Counted from the stretch's first letter, positions 22,200 through 31,497 are shown. The stretch is DNA of 37,923 nt from Acrasis kona (GCA_026419775.2 JAOPGA020000703.1:1-37923); one strand, 5' to 3'. The notes: generated by a model from the letters alone, not told the origin. Numbers and translations are program-made.

Positions 22200-23489
22200 C
22201 TACTTCCATCTGTGATCATAATAGTTTGAAATGTTCTCCTTCTTCTCAGAACTTTGAAGTATTACAAACAAAAACAACAACACCCTGGCCAATTCATAGT
22301 CATGCGCAATCGTGGAATGCACTTTACAATTATAGCAGTGTCCATACAAAGGATACCACAGCGTTTTGACCCTCTCAACATCAGGAAGGGATGCCAATGA
22401 AGCACTACATTGCTCATAGCACAATCTACATTTAGGTCTCCACTGTTCAACTAATCTATTTGAACATCCTCTCCCATCGTCAAACACACGGTGCTTACTA
22501 TGCACTCTAATTTTCGTTTTGGCACATTGTTTATCACACAATTCACAAACTGCTTCACAAGGAGGAAATCTATAATCAGGGTGGTCACGAATCAAACTAC
22601 AAGGAGCTTCTTTATCAAAAAAATTTAACCAATGCCATAAGTTATCAGAAGTGCGCCGAAAAGCATTTTGGTTGTATTCTTTAATGTTATTCAAAACTTT
22701 TAACAGATCGGACGCATCAAGATTTTTATCAGGACTCGTTCTGAGTGAATCTTTTACCATGGATGGACTACAGGCAGCATAATAGTCATGAAACAAGTAT
22801 TTTGGAAGGGAACCATCGGGACCGAATGTTTGTAACGTGTGCCTGTTGAATAGTCTGTTACATTGTTGAGCAAAGAAGACAATGTCAGGTCTGTGCTCGG
22901 TGGATAGTTCCTCAAAGTTCATATCTACCAATTTACTGAATTGAGATAGCGATGTAAAAACCTCTTTAGTTGGGGCTCCTTGACAATTATAAATGATCAC
23001 ATTGGCTGTTGGTAATAACCTCAATAACATGAGATCGCTCTTGAAAGTCGAGTTGGGTTCTGGCCCTAAAAGACCCTCTGTGTCCAATAGTAGTGTTGCC
23101 ACGGTTTTCTCACGGTACGATGTACCTGGTTCGGTGGACTCAACCTCAGGGTGAATGTCTGTTAATATCGCATCACAGCCCACTGTGACGTTACGAAGTG
23201 TCCCTCCTTCTGCATTAAATGTTTCCTCTCCAAGGGTGTTTTTGTATAGTTCGTTGAGCAAAGTTGATTTTCCGCTAGATGTTGGACCTGAAACAGCAAT
23301 GACATATAATTCATCAATTCCACTGAAGAATTTATCAAAATCGTTCTTGTTTGGTGGTTTCAGCTGTTCGTCTAAGAATTTCAATCTGCGAGTTTTGACT
23401 CTTGCTTCGGCATGTAGATTTTTACCGGAGTAGAATAGAGTTGTGAATAATGCCGTGGTGATCCCAAAATATTTGAGCGTCCTGTTCAT
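22200..23489 (-). CDS. GBP/atlastin-like large GTPase with Cys-rich C-terminus
   Basis: Single exon, 429 residues, ATG at 23489. A hydrophobic stretch at residues 7-22 could be a signal anchor. The GTPase core has G1 GPTSSGKS (68-75), a G2 Thr near 102 and G3 DTEG (136-139), in the GB1/RHD3 arrangement. The guanine-specificity RD motif is not obvious; the strand reads DIVFFAQQCNRLF. Instead of the usual long helical bundle, the C-terminus has about a dozen Cys plus His (CELCDKQCAKTKIRVHSKH, CRLCYEQC, CYNCKVHS), likely binding zinc, then a short hydrophobic tail. It may be a membrane-associated GTPase acting in remodelling or defence; the exact role is unknown. Confidence 0.65.
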   Translation of the reverse strand: MNRTLKYFGITTALFTTLFYSGKNLHAEARVKTRRLKFLDEQLKPPNKNDFDKFFSGIDELYVIAVSGPTSSGKSTLLNELYKNTLGEETFNAEGGTLRNVTVGCDAILTDIHPEVESTEPGTSYREKTVATLLLDTEGLLGPEPNSTFKSDLMLLRLLPTANVIIYNCQGAPTKEVFTSLSQFSKLVDMNFEELSTEHRPDIVFFAQQCNRLFNRHTLQTFGPDGSLPKYLFHDYYAACSPSMVKDSLRTSPDKNLDASDLLKVLNNIKEYNQNAFRRTSDNLWHWLNFFDKEAPCSLIRDHPDYRFPPCEAVCELCDKQCAKTKIRVHSKHRVFDDGRGCSNRLVEQWRPKCRLCYEQCSASLASLPDVERVKTLWYPLYGHCYNCKVHSTIAHDYELARVLLFLFVILQSSEKKENISNYYDHRWK

Positions 23490-23636
23490 GTATTTTTGTA
23501 ATTAGTGCATCATTAAAATCTCCGATGTTACAAAGTGAAATAAAAGTGTGTGGTACGAAAGGTACACGTGCCATTTGTTCATTGTTCATCAAAAACTAGT
23601 TACTCTTTATTTTTTACAAAAACACCACCAAATAAT

Positions 23637-24890
23637 TTATTCAACAAATTCAAGCTCTTCCTGAATTGGCTCAAAAACTTCCAAAACAACCTCATCATCG
23701 ACTTGCTCAATATTTAAGGGATCCCATTTAGGGTCGTTCGTTTTATTAACAACGACTGCTCTCACACCCTCTATAAAATCAGGTCTCAAAACCATTCTAG
23801 AACCTAATCTAAAATCATCAGTTAAAACCTGCTTTAATGAAGCACCCTGCCTTCCCCTTTTTAATGCTTCGAAACTAACCTTAACGCTCATCGGACATTT
23901 CTTTCGAACTACTTCTAATGTTTTCTTGTTCCATTCATTTTGGTCTGCGTCTTGTGTTGGATCCGTCAAGTTCTTAACAATGGTCTGTACGTTGGGTGCA
24001 TCAAAAGCTTTCTCAATATATTTTAGATTTTTGAAAATGTCCCCGTCAATACCGTGACTATCGCAGGTTTGATCTAAAATTGTTTTTACATCTTTGTGAG
24101 TATTCTCAGAGAATTGAAATTCACACAGAGTGGCCTTCAAAGTATCAAAATTTCCTCTCGACGCGACGTGCGTTACTACTTTCGAGAGTAATGCATCTTT
24201 GGCATCAAATCTAGCACTAGTAATGGCAACATAATTAGCCAAAGATATAGGCATTGTGTTTGGGAGAAAGTATCCGGATCCTACATCAGTAAACAATCCA
24301 ATACTAGTCTCTGGCATGGCGAAAACAAACTTGTCAGAGGCTGCCACTCGATAGTGAGCAAAAATGCTTATTCCGACCCCTCCACCCATGGTTATACCAT
24401 TTAGGAGTGCGATGGTTGGTTTTTTAAATGTATCAAGTATGTAATTGACGTTGAATTCTACACCGAAAAAGTTTTGGATGTAACCTTTTGTATCCGAGGT
24501 AAGTGCCTTGATGTCACCACCAGCACAAAAAGCGACGGGGGAGTTTGAAGAAACAACAACCACTTTAACTCTAGAATCCTCACGTGCAGCATACAAAAGC
24601 ACAGCCAGTTTGGTTACCATGTCCAAAGATAACGAGTTTAACTGCTTTGTTCTGTTTAATACAATGGACAATGCTCCGTTATTGTGCAGTTTAGATAAAA
24701 TATCGCCCTCATTGATCTCATACGTCATCTTCGAGGCAACATTTCCTTTCAATTGCGTCAAAACTTCTTTGTAATTTTTTAATTGAGGGCTTTTCTGTAC
24801 GGTTGAATTTGTTTTGTTGGTACCAATGTGTGTGAAGAATTCCTTTGTTTTTGGATGAATGTGGGAATTGATGACATCGATTCTGTTCAT
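23637..24890 (-). CDS. HIBCH: 3-hydroxyisobutyryl-CoA hydrolase (crotonase fold)
   Basis: Single exon, 417 residues. LNRTKQLNSLSLDM, the oxyanion-hole FCAGGDIKAL and GGGVGIS, and the catalytic MPETSIGLFTDVGSGYFLP (Glu and Asp) match HIBCH closely and separate it from enoyl-CoA hydratases. The C-terminal half has the family's MSVKVSFEALKRG. The enzyme releases 3-hydroxyisobutyrate in mitochondrial valine catabolism. The N-terminus (about 50 residues, basic and hydroxylated) could be a mitochondrial presequence, though it is not Arg-rich. The stop TAA is inside AATAAA. The start lies 61 bp from the divergent ChaC start. Confidence 0.9.
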   Translation of the reverse strand: MNRIDVINSHIHPKTKEFFTHIGTNKTNSTVQKSPQLKNYKEVLTQLKGNVASKMTYEINEGDILSKLHNNGALSIVLNRTKQLNSLSLDMVTKLAVLLYAAREDSRVKVVVVSSNSPVAFCAGGDIKALTSDTKGYIQNFFGVEFNVNYILDTFKKPTIALLNGITMGGGVGISIFAHYRVAASDKFVFAMPETSIGLFTDVGSGYFLPNTMPISLANYVAITSARFDAKDALLSKVVTHVASRGNFDTLKATLCEFQFSENTHKDVKTILDQTCDSHGIDGDIFKNLKYIEKAFDAPNVQTIVKNLTDPTQDADQNEWNKKTLEVVRKKCPMSVKVSFEALKRGRQGASLKQVLTDDFRLGSRMVLRPDFIEGVRAVVVNKTNDPKWDPLNIEQVDDEVVLEVFEPIQEELEFVE

Positions 24891-24951
24891 AGTTGATTTG
24901 AGATATTATTACAATTCAAACAATTTTCATGATTCTCACGTTGAGGTGCTG
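24891..24951. promoter_or_regulatory. Very short bidirectional promoter (HIBCH / ChaC)
   Basis: The ATG of the minus-strand HIBCH gene (24890) and the preferred ATG of plus-strand ChaC (24952) are separated by 61 AT-rich bases. Any core promoter elements must lie here or inside the opposite coding region. No clear TATA box is visible. Confidence 0.45.
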
Positions 24952-25560
24952 ATGACGCAGGATTCTATTTATATTTTTGGGTATGGTTCTCTCATATGGA
25001 GACCAGGATTTCCATATTCTAGAAGATTCAACGCCTATGTCAAAGGATTTAAAAGAAGATTTTGGCAGCAATCACGGGACCACAGGGGTACTGATGAACA
25101 TCCTGGAAGAGTCGTGACTATTGTTCCAACTGCGGAATTCGACACCTTACAGCCTAAAAAAGAACCGCATGATGAAGATGGTGACATTGTTTGGGGAGTT
25201 GTTTATCAAGTTGAGGACAAAGATGTCAAGAAATGCTTAGATGATCTAGACATTAGGGAGATTGGTGGATATCACAGAACAGGTATACCGGTTTATACAG
25301 AGGGTGACATTTTGGCTTGCGAAGCGACATTGTATGTTGGAAGCGTATCAAGCCTCATCAACACAGAGTTTATTGGCCCTGAAGACATTGATAAAACTGC
25401 CACAATAATATCACGTAGTGTTGGGCCATCTGGTCCTAATCCTGAATATCTAAAAAGATTAGCAGACTCGCTGAGAAGCATGTCACTACATGATACTTAC
25501 ATATTCGAGCTGGAGAAGCGAGTAAACAAACAAAATCACAATTCACTTGTCCAACACTGA
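24952..25560 (+). CDS. CHAC2: ChaC-type gamma-glutamylcyclotransferase (glutathione-specific)
   Basis: 202 residues from the ATG at 24952 (MTQDSIYIFGYGSLIW). An upstream ATG at 24859 is in frame but overlaps the HIBCH start and adds an unlikely leader. YGSLIWRPGFPY is the substrate-binding signature, RRFWQQSRDHRGTDEHPGR the adjoining conserved block, and REIGGYHRTGIPVY holds the catalytic Glu. ChaC enzymes split glutathione into 5-oxoproline and Cys-Gly in the cytosol. Length and lack of extensions fit the constitutive ChaC2 type rather than stress-induced ChaC1. Confidence 0.9.
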   Translation: MTQDSIYIFGYGSLIWRPGFPYSRRFNAYVKGFKRRFWQQSRDHRGTDEHPGRVVTIVPTAEFDTLQPKKEPHDEDGDIVWGVVYQVEDKDVKKCLDDLDIREIGGYHRTGIPVYTEGDILACEATLYVGSVSSLINTEFIGPEDIDKTATIISRSVGPSGPNPEYLKRLADSLRSMSLHDTYIFELEKRVNKQNHNSLVQH

Positions 25561-25605
25561 CTCTATTGCCATAATAAAATGCTGATTTGAAACTAATGGA
25601 GTACC

Positions 25606-25856
25606 TTTAATTAAAAAAAAGTAATTTATGTTCAGAATAAAATATTAGTTGCTTTTTATTATTCACAGCAAAAAAACTGATGTGGCACTATACAGGATCT
25701 GTGGCACAACAGTTGTGTTATGGCTTTTCACGGTTTCTTTCAGTATTTGTTAAATCTTGCAGTTATGATCCTGTAAAATCTACTCAAGTTGTTTTTATGT
25801 GTATGCAATTATAGTCCACAACTTATATTGTGGTGTAATTGTAATAGTTCGTATAA
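25606..25856. repeat. About 250-bp repeat, copy A
   Basis: Matches 28926-29175 in the same orientation. There are a few differences and one indel in the first about 45 bp, then near-identity. It is non-coding in both copies. Two self-complementary spots (CACAACAGTTGTG and CCACAACTTATATTGTGG) could fold as short hairpins. It lies between ChaC and the thioesterase 3' end. Confidence 0.93.
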
Positions 25857-26087
25857 AGTACCGAGGGATCAAAACTATTATCAAACAGATGACAAGGCAG
25901 ATCATTTCTAATTCTTTTAGATGTTAGAAGTCTTTGCTTTGATAAGTACCTTGCACCCCCAGGGATGTGAGATCTGAAAATTGTTTTTATCCGTGCCAGG
26001 CAGTATAACCACCCGTAGAGAGGTTATGGAATGGTGTCGAGATACAATCGTATTTATTTTATACATCATCTTTCCCAACGTAAATGA
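25857..26087. other. Gene-free interval downstream of the thioesterase
   Basis: About 230 bp of unremarkable AT-rich sequence between repeat copy A and the thioesterase stop codon. It presumably holds the thioesterase 3' UTR. No coding frame or RNA gene is recognised. Confidence 0.5.
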
Positions 26088-26588
26088 TTACAATTTAGAT
26101 GGTAGATGCCCGTCCAGACGTGGTGCTGTAAGTACTTTTGTGTGCCTTCCTTGAGCTAATAGTGCACCTGTTTCATTATTTTTAATATCAACTTGAACAA
26201 ATCCCAGTTTCTTCCCTATATATCACAGTTAGATCACCATTCAAAAATACAAACCTTTCTTCAATACTTTGGACTCAACAAGAATAGTACTATTAATGTC
26301 AGTTCCTTGAAAGAAAGACACATTAATATCAGAAGATACTCCAGGACTTATTGCATCAGATGGCTGCGATGCTATTAGAGCATATGATCCTATTATATCG
26401 ACAAGTGTGCAAATCACCCCTCCGTGAAGCTTTCGAAATCCATTTACGTGCCTCTCATCTACTTTGAACAAACCATTGCATTCACCCCTTTCCAAATCTA
26501 AATGAATGATTTCAAAGCAGCTTGTAATACTTTTGTCGAACAAAGATGTACTTCCGATGCTCTCTAATAGTTCTCTTCTCGACTCCAT
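26088..26588 (-). CDS. Hotdog-fold acyl-CoA thioesterase (ACOT13/THEM2-like)
   Basis: Exons 26255-26588 and 26088-26215 around a 39-nt intron give 153 residues; I chose the ATG at 26588 (MESRRELLES). The active-site block NGFRKLHGGVICTLVD (N49, H55, G57, D64) lines up with the Asn, Gly and Asp used by THEM2. The second exon supplies KLGFVQVDIKNNETG and LAQGRHTKVL, the conserved last strands. It hydrolyses medium- to long-chain acyl-CoA, in relatives at mitochondria or cytosol. Without the intron the last 40 residues would be missed. Confidence 0.88.
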
Positions 26589-26715
26589 TGTATTTGGTTG
26601 ACTATACCAAATTTCAGAATGGTCTTGAAAAAACAGTATCAAATACTGAACAACTACTGTGTGTCCCTAAAAGTAGCGTATAAGCAAATCATAAAGTTAT
26701 TAAAAAGGAATGCAT

Positions 26716-28678
26716 TTATTGTTTATTTGTTTCAATTTGCAATGCTTCTTGTAGTTGTAATCTAATCTCTTTAAAACTTGGTCTATCCTCTGGATATTTG
26801 CTCCAACATTTCTTCATCAGTTCTACAATATCATGATCCAACTTGGAAATATATGGTCGAGGAACTAATGGTCTTACATCATTTCGTGCAACATCGTCCA
26901 TAATCAACAGCAAACATCTGTCATAATAAGGGTCCTTTTGAAACCAAATCTCATACAACAAAATACCAAACGAGTAAGTGTCGCATTTGTCGAGCATCTT
27001 CGCGGTCTGTAAAATCAATTCGGGTGCCAAATAGATTGGTGTGCCTGGCATTTTTCCATGTTCAATCTCTGATGACGTGCTCGATAGTCCAAAATCGCAA
27101 ATCTTGACCTCTCCAACATCACCCACCAATACATTTTCGCTCTTTAAATCCAAGTGATAGATGGGAACATGTTGACTATGAAGATAGTGAACTCCATTAG
27201 CTATCCCAAGAGCTATTTTCAACTTTTCTGAACTAGACAACTCTGTGGACGACCTCAACAACGTGTGCAAATTTTGGTTCACAAACTCTGTAACGATGTA
27301 CAACACTTCCGCCTCTTCGTCCACACATCCTCCATAACACAAGATGCAATTTGGATCTCTAATATTCATTAGAATAGAAATCTCATTGTACACGCTATGT
27401 ACGTCCATGTTGTGCAATTTGTACAACTTGATTGCAGCAGTATTCAACTTATTAAGCGTTCCTTTGAATACTTTTCCTTGACTACCACCTCCGATCATCT
27501 TTGTAATCTCAATGTCTTGCTTGCTGATGGTCCATTTACGCTCCAAAACAATCTCATCTGGACTATTCGTTGGCATGAAATGAGCAATTGGATTATCATC
27601 ATAATTGATATCCAACCATGATGAGTGATTTTTGATCATGTACTGTAGGTCATCGACGCCACCTCTATTCATGTTATTACTACATAGAGATATGTGCACT
27701 ATTTCTTTGCGTTTACGCTTTTGTAAGGCATCACAGATGGATCGTAATTTGGTGAGGGCAATCTCAGTGAATGAATTATCGTCTAAAAGAAGCTTCTTGA
27801 TATATTTTGAGGCAGTGAGAGAGGAAAGTATTGTAATGCATCCTTTATCAGTGATGTCTTGATTCTTACTCAGGTCAACTACAGATAGTCTTTGATAACC
27901 AGAAGCCATTAAACATGAAATTGATATAGTGCCAACGTCTGATATTTTGTTGCCTTTTAGAATTAGTATTTTTAAATATTGATTGTATTGTAAACAATCA
28001 CAAAGATGGTCAACTTGACGATCAGTGACATTGTTGTAACTCAGATCAATAATAGTTACAAGCGTCGTCCAACGAAGTGCTTCTGAGAGTGCTCCTATCG
28101 ACCTCTGTGCAATAGATAATAGGTTGAGCTTTCCTGCATTCACTTCTAATTTTTTAATTTCATTCTCGACATGATCGGATGTTGAACTGGTATGTAGCCG
28201 ATATGTTCTAATTAACCCATCTACGCTACATTTTTTTTCTAAAAATAATTTAATTTAATCATCAAAGTAGCGTACGTTCTATTTTTACGTTAGGTGACAA
28301 TATTGCTAATAAACCGAACAAAAGAGGTTTCAATGTAGATAAATTTGGAAATTTGATGAAGATCTCTCCACCGTTTAAAAGAATTACAGAATTCTCCTCA
28401 TCATAATCAACCTAATTTTTGTTAAAATAGTTATGAATACGAAATACCTTGATGATATATTGTGCTCCATATGTTCTTGTCTTTCTGGTTAAAAACCAAT
28501 ATTTGGTTGTGTCAACTTCCTTGGTTGAGATTACAAACCCATTCGTCAATGTTTCATGTAGAATTAAACGTATGGTCACGCATTTGTGTTTATTAGAGGA
28601 TCTTAGTATTCCATCAAATGTTAATGGTTTACTTTGTATTGATTTTCTAATGCTGGATATTATCTCAGGGCGGAGATG
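26716..28678 (-). CDS. LRR-containing TKL-family protein kinase, 5' end missing
   Basis: Exons (5' to 3') 28448-28678, 28276-28411 and 26716-28238, with 36- and 37-nt introns and frame kept throughout, give at least 629 residues. The N-terminal about 160 residues are unidentified. An LRR region follows (IIDLSYNNVTD, LKILILKGNKISD, VVDLSKNQDITD), then a kinase domain: P-loop IGGGSQGKVFKG, AAIKLYKL, the catalytic loop HLDLKSENVLV (Leu for Arg of HRD), DFGLSS and LAPEL. Upstream of 28678 the frame hits a stop and no ATG exists in the first two exons. The true 5' exons are therefore absent, exactly where the patchwork of duplicated fragments begins. The gene may be truncated by that rearrangement. 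The stop TAA is part of AATAAA. Confidence 0.75.
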
Positions 28679-28746
28679 TCAATGTCTCGTCAAAAATCTC
28701 GATGGATGTGTGAAGAAGAACAGACCAAAGGGTATCCAAAAAACGG

Positions 28747-28820
28747 TGCTAATGTCACAATTAAGCCAGCTTGCGAGGAATACCGGTTGTAATGGAGCGG
28801 TCACACTAGGGTTTTATAGT
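28747..28820. repeat. 74-bp repeat, copy 1
   Basis: Identical over 74 bp to 31179-31252. It lies just upstream of the surviving kinase exons. A plus-strand 35-codon frame (28683-28790, MSRQKSRWMCEEEQTK...) ends inside it, and the minus strand shows TATAAAA at its edge; neither can be assigned. Confidence 0.95.
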
Positions 28821-28925
28821 GAGGGTTGTAAGTGCAACACACAGAGGTCAACTTCAAACTGCGTGCGTGGATTGACAGTTCAATTTTAAAAATCAGCTCA
28901 AACCATTTTATTCGGGTAATGTGAG

Positions 28926-29175
28926 TTTAATTAAAAAAAGCACTTTATATTTAGAATAAAATGTTAGTTGCTTTTTATTATTCACAGCAAAAAAACTGAT
29001 GTGGCACTATACAGGATCTGTGGCACAACAGTTGTGTTATGGCTTTTCACGGTTTCTTTCAGTATTTGTTAAATCTTGCAGTTATGATCCTGTAAAATCT
29101 ACTCAAGTTGTTTTTATGTGTATGCAATTATAGTCCACAACTTATATTGTGGTGTAATTGTAATAGTTCGTATAA
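28926..29175. repeat. About 250-bp repeat, copy B
   Basis: Copy of 25606-25856 in the same orientation. It joins with two to three bases of overlap directly to a copied kinase fragment (29174-29233). Confidence 0.93.
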
Positions 29176-29233
29176 TCTCATACAACAAAATACCAAATGA
29201 GTAAGTGTCGCATTTGCCGAGCATCTTCGCGGT
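29174..29233 (-). repeat. 60-bp copied fragment of the kinase gene
   Basis: Matches 26947-27006, inside the kinase domain coding sequence, with two differences and in the same orientation. It ends at the stop codon of the ATPase gene: base 29233 belongs to both. Confidence 0.93.
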
Positions 29234-30990
29234 TATTTACGATAATGGGCGAGAGTTGCGAGTACAATAACGGAGGCTCCTACTATCAACATGCACCCAG
29301 CAATACTAAACTGACTAGTCAACGAACGATTAGATGATCTCACTAAATATTCCAGTTTATATGGACGTTTGGTTCCGTAGACACTCTCATACCCCTCAGA
29401 AAGTTCATGGACTGGCATTACCACATCGACCCAAAGCTCCTCCAAAGATGTCACCATATGCTCTACTTTTTGAGCTTCTAATGCAATCTCTGGGTTCTCC
29501 GAATTGAATTTGCGCATAAAAAATAATGAATTTCTTATTAGTTCTTGTTTGGATTCCTCATCCATCTTGTTTGGCGAGAAGAAGACAACATATAATTTAT
29601 CGTTCCTAATCTCATCCACAACTGATTGGCTCACCTGCTGCAAAAGTCTTGTGATATGACCCCAATGTTCATTCGCGTCCAGCCTATCATGCGACTTTTT
29701 GCAGGAGCCAAGTAAGTTTGAGTTGGCTGTGGGTATTTTACATACAACATCAATCTTAACATCAGTGAACTGAAACCACTCCCCTCGAAGCACAACTGGT
29801 TTTCCCTTACCAATATTTGGAATGCAGGGGAGTTGCAATTCATACCTCTCCTCAATTATGCCTCGGATCATCTCCTCGAATACAGCTCCTTGGTGAACAG
29901 AGAACCTCTTGTTAAAATTCTCAAAAGAATCAGCCTTGACGCTCAACGAGAACTTGTATGATGAGTCGCACACGATCCACTTCTTTTCGGAGCACTTTTT
30001 TCCACCTTTCTTTGGAGGGAAAATGTTTTGGGACATCCTTATGATTTCACATTCCTCTAGCACTTTGATGATCTCGTCTTTTTGCTCAACTTTCATCTCA
30101 GCAATTTGCTCCTTCTTCGAACTCTTCCTGTTGATTGCCTTTAGTACTTTCATAACGTCTTCTCCAAGTTCTGTTGTGTAGTATTGTTCTGATTCTTTAA
30201 AGTGGCGGTGCAGGTTTGAGTTTTGGTCACTAAAGACTAGAAACAAGTTGGCATTCAAAGATTCTAAATTCTCAATTTTTAATAATCCATCGCGGAAGGC
30301 GCCTTTCAAATAATCCATGTACCCTGATGTGAAGGAGTAGATACTGAGCCTAAGTCTAAAGTCCTCCATCTCGAAATAGTTGAAAACCTGGCCCATTTCC
30401 CTAAAATTTAGCGGCCTCATTCTAATTGTATGGTGGCCCCTATTATACAAAGGTTTTGTATAGCCTAAAAGCATGTGGTCTACAATATTAGGTAGAGACC
30501 CCGAAAGGATGATGCCTCCATACCCTTCTGTCCGGCTCTTCATTGTACGATACGATATTTCATCTACAGACTCCTGAAGATAACGCTGTGTGATCTCGTC
30601 GGCCCTTTGCATCTCGTCAAAGTAGAGATAGCACCCCTGAGACACTAGATTAGTGATTATTTCTGCTAGGTTGTGCGTCGCAAGCACTTTGATGCCCATC
30701 TCCATGCACAATTCAATTAACTTATTTTTGAGCTCTTGTAGTTGGTTGATGACGAAATAAAAAAATTTGTTATCATGGATGTCTTCCAAGATGTGACGTG
30801 CTAAAAATGTCTTTCCAACACGTCTCCGCCCGCGTATGTATACAAACGTTGCGCCTTCGCTTAAACGGTGTCTTAATGTATTACTTATACTTCTTTGAAA
30901 TATAGGCCAATTTTTTGCTGTTGTCTTATATCCCTTTGAGTACTGAATATTTTTTATTTTATCAACCAATTCTATATTAAAAATCATCAC
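29233..30990 (-). CDS. Archaeal-type ATPase with C-terminal nuclease-like domain and tail anchor
   Basis: Intronless, 585 residues. The N-terminal STAND/AAA-type ATPase has Walker A GRRRVGKT (54-61), Walker B YLYFDE (D125, E126), a sensor-like ILSGS (161-165) and PLYNRGHHTIRMRPLNFREM. This is the signature run of the archaeal ATPase family (Pfam ATPase_2). A winged-helix-like linker follows. From about 368 a DUF234/REase-like module reads FEEMI, KIDVVCK (D414) and LLGSCKKS, where the usual E-x-K has Ser in place of Glu (S429, K431). A hydrophobic segment at about 562-582 ends in a short basic tail, suggesting membrane anchoring. The lack of introns, unlike neighbours, and its place among copied host fragments suggest recent arrival. 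Whether it cuts DNA is unknown. Confidence 0.75.
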   Translation of the reverse strand: MMIFNIELVDKIKNIQYSKGYKTTAKNWPIFQRSISNTLRHRLSEGATFVYIRGRRRVGKTFLARHILEDIHDNKFFYFVINQLQELKNKLIELCMEMGIKVLATHNLAEIITNLVSQGCYLYFDEMQRADEITQRYLQESVDEISYRTMKSRTEGYGGIILSGSLPNIVDHMLLGYTKPLYNRGHHTIRMRPLNFREMGQVFNYFEMEDFRLRLSIYSFTSGYMDYLKGAFRDGLLKIENLESLNANLFLVFSDQNSNLHRHFKESEQYYTTELGEDVMKVLKAINRKSSKKEQIAEMKVEQKDEIIKVLEECEIIRMSQNIFPPKKGGKKCSEKKWIVCDSSYKFSLSVKADSFENFNKRFSVHQGAVFEEMIRGIIEERYELQLPCIPNIGKGKPVVLRGEWFQFTDVKIDVVCKIPTANSNLLGSCKKSHDRLDANEHWGHITRLLQQVSQSVVDEIRNDKLYVVFFSPNKMDEESKQELIRNSLFFMRKFNSENPEIALEAQKVEHMVTSLEELWVDVVMPVHELSEGYESVYGTKRPYKLEYLVRSSNRSLTSQFSIAGCMLIVGASVIVLATLAHYRK

Positions 30991-31029
30991 TTATTGTGTC
31001 AAGGGTCTAAGGTGCAAAAAGTATTAACG

Positions 31030-31073
31030 TTAATTAAGACGTATTTTAGGCTTAATTAAGTCGTCTTTTAGGT
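31030..31073. repeat. Tandem pair of 22-bp units upstream of the ATPase gene
   Basis: Two adjoining units, TTAATTAAGACGTATTTTAGGC and a version with three changes, lie 40-83 bp upstream of the ATPase start. The position suits a promoter or factor-binding site; function is inferred. Confidence 0.55.
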
Positions 31074-31094
31074 TTGTAAGGGATCAGCGCGTCA

Positions 31095-31497
31095 TCGCAG
31101 TTGCCTGTATTTTTGGTCGAGCAATACCGATATTGAACTTGCCGTATATTGAACCGAAATCACATACGATAATTTTAATGCTAATGTCACAATTAAGCCA
31201 GCTTGCGAGGAATACCGGTTGTAATGGAGCGGTCACACTAGGGTTTTATAGTTCCAAGTTGGAATGTAGTTTAATAAAGTACAAATATTATTGGACTGTA
31301 AATGATAATCATAGACGTAGTCATCAAATAGCGCACTTTGTAAATTATCNAAGCTGTGGATGAAGAACCATCCAAGCAGCGTGCTCTGTTATCTTGTGTT
31401 CGTGGCCAATTTCTTTGTAAAATTTTTTTGGTCCCCCGAATCGCAGTTGCCTGTATTTTTGGTCGAGCAATACCGATATTGAACCGGAATCACATAC
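31095..31497. repeat. Direct repeat pair of about 57 bp in the patchwork region
   Basis: Bases 31095-31138 plus 31155-31167 match 31441-31497. The first copy has 16 extra bases that look like a local re-copy of its own TATTGAAC end. The 74-bp repeat copy 2 and an unresolved base (31350) lie between. No gene is recognised from 30991 to 31771. Confidence 0.8.
31179..31252. repeat. 74-bp repeat, copy 2
   Basis: Identical copy of 28747-28820 in the same orientation, on the far (5') side of the ATPase gene. Together with copy B and the 60-bp kinase fragment it preserves the order of the neighbouring locus. Confidence 0.95.

Noticed and set aside
24859-24951. Upstream ATG extension of ChaC
   Set aside because: It overlaps the HIBCH start codon and adds 31 residues with no counterpart in the family; 24952 gives the normal N-terminus.
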